Source: JADJOM01 sp963817435
GTDB taxonomy: Bacteria; Gemmatimonadota; Gemmatimonadetes; Gemmatimonadales; GWC2-71-9
Direction of reading: 5' to 3'
DNA: 64,000 nt
Assembly: GCA_963817435.1 (NCBI GenBank)
Contig: CAWFNY010000001.1
Coordinates: 124,001 to 188,000 of the forward strand
In this document: in pieces, positions 63,400-64,000 of the stretch
Layout: the number at the start of each line of letters is the position of its first letter
How positions within the stretch are numbered: position 1 is the stretch's first letter
Position numbers and translations under genes: made by a program
Notes under the pieces: model-generated
Databases searched by the model: none
The model's input: only the letters and a program-made list of their open reading frames with translations
Told to the model about the DNA's origin: nothing

Positions 63400-63449
63400 C
63401 CCGAAAGTAATACGCCTCCACTGCTGGATCGGCCTTCCACCGAGCGCTC

Positions 63450-64000
63450 ATGGCACATTTCCCAGGGAACGGGATCCGTAACCGGCACCTCTTCGTCGTC
63501 GATCTGCTGCTGCTGCCTATCGCGGCGGCATTCGGGTTCGTGCTGCGCTTCGAAGGCCTCCCCCTGCCGGATCCGTACGGCCGAGTGCTGCTCGTCTACC
63601 TGCTCTTCGCCCTCCCCATCAAGCTGATCCTGCTGGTCGCGTTCGGGCTGTACAAGCGGCTGTGGCGCTTCGCGAGTGTATCGGAACTCGAGAGCATCCT
63701 GCTGGCGACCGGTGTGTCAGGCATCGTCTGCATCTCGCTGGGCGCCGTGCTCCTTCCCGCGACCCACCTGATGCCGGTGCGGGTGCCCCTCGGCATCCTG
63801 GTGATCGACACGCTCTTGACCGCGGGCGTCGTGGCGCTGCCGCGGCTGCTGCTGCGCAGCGTGATGTGGCACCGGGCCGGCAGCCCCGAGGGCAAGCGGG
63901 TGCTGATCGCCGGTGCCGGCGTCGGCGGCGGGCTGCTGGTCAAGCAGCTCGAAGGGAACCCCCAGCTCGGCATGATGCCCATCGGCTTCGTGGACGACGA
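63450..64000 (+). CDS. nucleoside-diphosphate sugar 4,6-dehydratase, WbpM/CapD-like, N-terminal part
   Basis: The first 183 residues of a gene that runs off the window. Four hydrophobic helices ('LFVVDLLLLPIAAAFGFVLR', 'LLVYLLFALPIKLILLVAFG' and two more up to residue about 140) are followed by the start of a Rossmann domain, 'KRVLIAGAGVGGGLLVKQL'. This is the layout of WbpM/CapD/PglF membrane dehydratases, which convert UDP-GlcNAc to its 4-keto-6-deoxy form. The catalytic domain lies beyond 64000. Together with the WbpV- and WbpL-like genes it would supply N-acetylquinovosamine. Confidence 0.85.
   Translation, partial: MAHFPGNGIRNRHLFVVDLLLLPIAAAFGFVLRFEGLPLPDPYGRVLLVYLLFALPIKLILLVAFGLYKRLWRFASVSELESILLATGVSGIVCISLGAVLLPATHLMPVRVPLGILVIDTLLTAGVVALPRLLLRSVMWHRAGSPEGKRVLIAGAGVGGGLLVKQLEGNPQLGMMPIGFVDD

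Overview
The window is high-GC bacterial chromosome, dense and mostly plus-strand. The gene order and the hallmark proteins (two long TPR proteins with acidic, proline-rich linkers, a DUF4321 protein next to TatA, an LptD-type outer-membrane protein, heptose and O-antigen genes) suggest a diderm, most likely a Gemmatimonadota member or close relative. That assignment is an inference; no rRNA, tRNA, CRISPR, prophage or insertion sequence was found.

Layout. 1-3.7 kb: the 3' end of an LptD-like gene, a frameshifted lipoprotein gene and a lone histidine ammonia-lyase. 3.7-12 kb: a TPR protein, a polyprenyl diphosphate synthase, a DUF4321 protein and TatA; then, past a shared bidirectional terminator, a PpiD-type chaperone on the minus strand; then a second TPR protein leading into aroQ and an M24 peptidase. 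13.6-19.7 kb: a tightly overlapping run accB-pilT-accC-comB-ftsK. 19.7-28.3 kb: a LysR regulator divergent from a phenylalanine/tyrosine catabolic operon (hppD, hmgA, acetoacetyl-CoA synthetase, a conserved but frameshifted unknown, fahA, phhA). Together these take phenylalanine through tyrosine and homogentisate to fumarate and acetoacetyl-CoA; the aminotransferase and a recognisable maleylacetoacetate isomerase are absent. 28.4-41.4 kb: housekeeping genes (yraN, recA, recX, alaS, a PHP phosphatase, an SDR, asparaginase, cca, a ZIP transporter, rarA, a LEA-type lipoprotein, hflX). 41.5-46 kb: a divergent isocitrate lyase-family gene facing a WbpA-type dehydrogenase across a CRP-like palindrome, then a WbpB-type oxidoreductase and small or degenerate genes.

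46-47.1 kb is an unusual kilobase with no certain gene. It holds REP-like fragments and a 17-copy, exactly 21-bp degenerate tandem array that may encode a heptapeptide-repeat protein on the minus strand. 47.1-61.8 kb is an O-antigen/exopolysaccharide locus: AsnB-type amidotransferase, Wzx flippase, FkbM methyltransferase, three GT4 glycosyltransferases, a Tat-exported beta-helix protein, a Wzy-like polymerase, WbpV-like reductase, WbpL-like initiating transferase, Wzz and an epimerase. 61.8-64 kb has gmhB-gmhA on the minus strand and the start of a WbpM/CapD-type dehydratase cut by the window end. The WbpM-, WbpV- and WbpL-like genes are consistent with a glycan started on N-acetylquinovosamine; the WbpA/WbpB-like genes plus AsnB suggest N-acetylated, possibly amidated, uronic acids.

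A recurring regulatory theme is a -10-like hexamer ending 6-8 nt before an ATG (hutH, yraN, alaS, the LEA lipoprotein, the WbpB-like gene and a mini-ORF before asnB), which would give leaderless or near-leaderless mRNAs. Other genes in the same window have ordinary Shine-Dalgarno sites.
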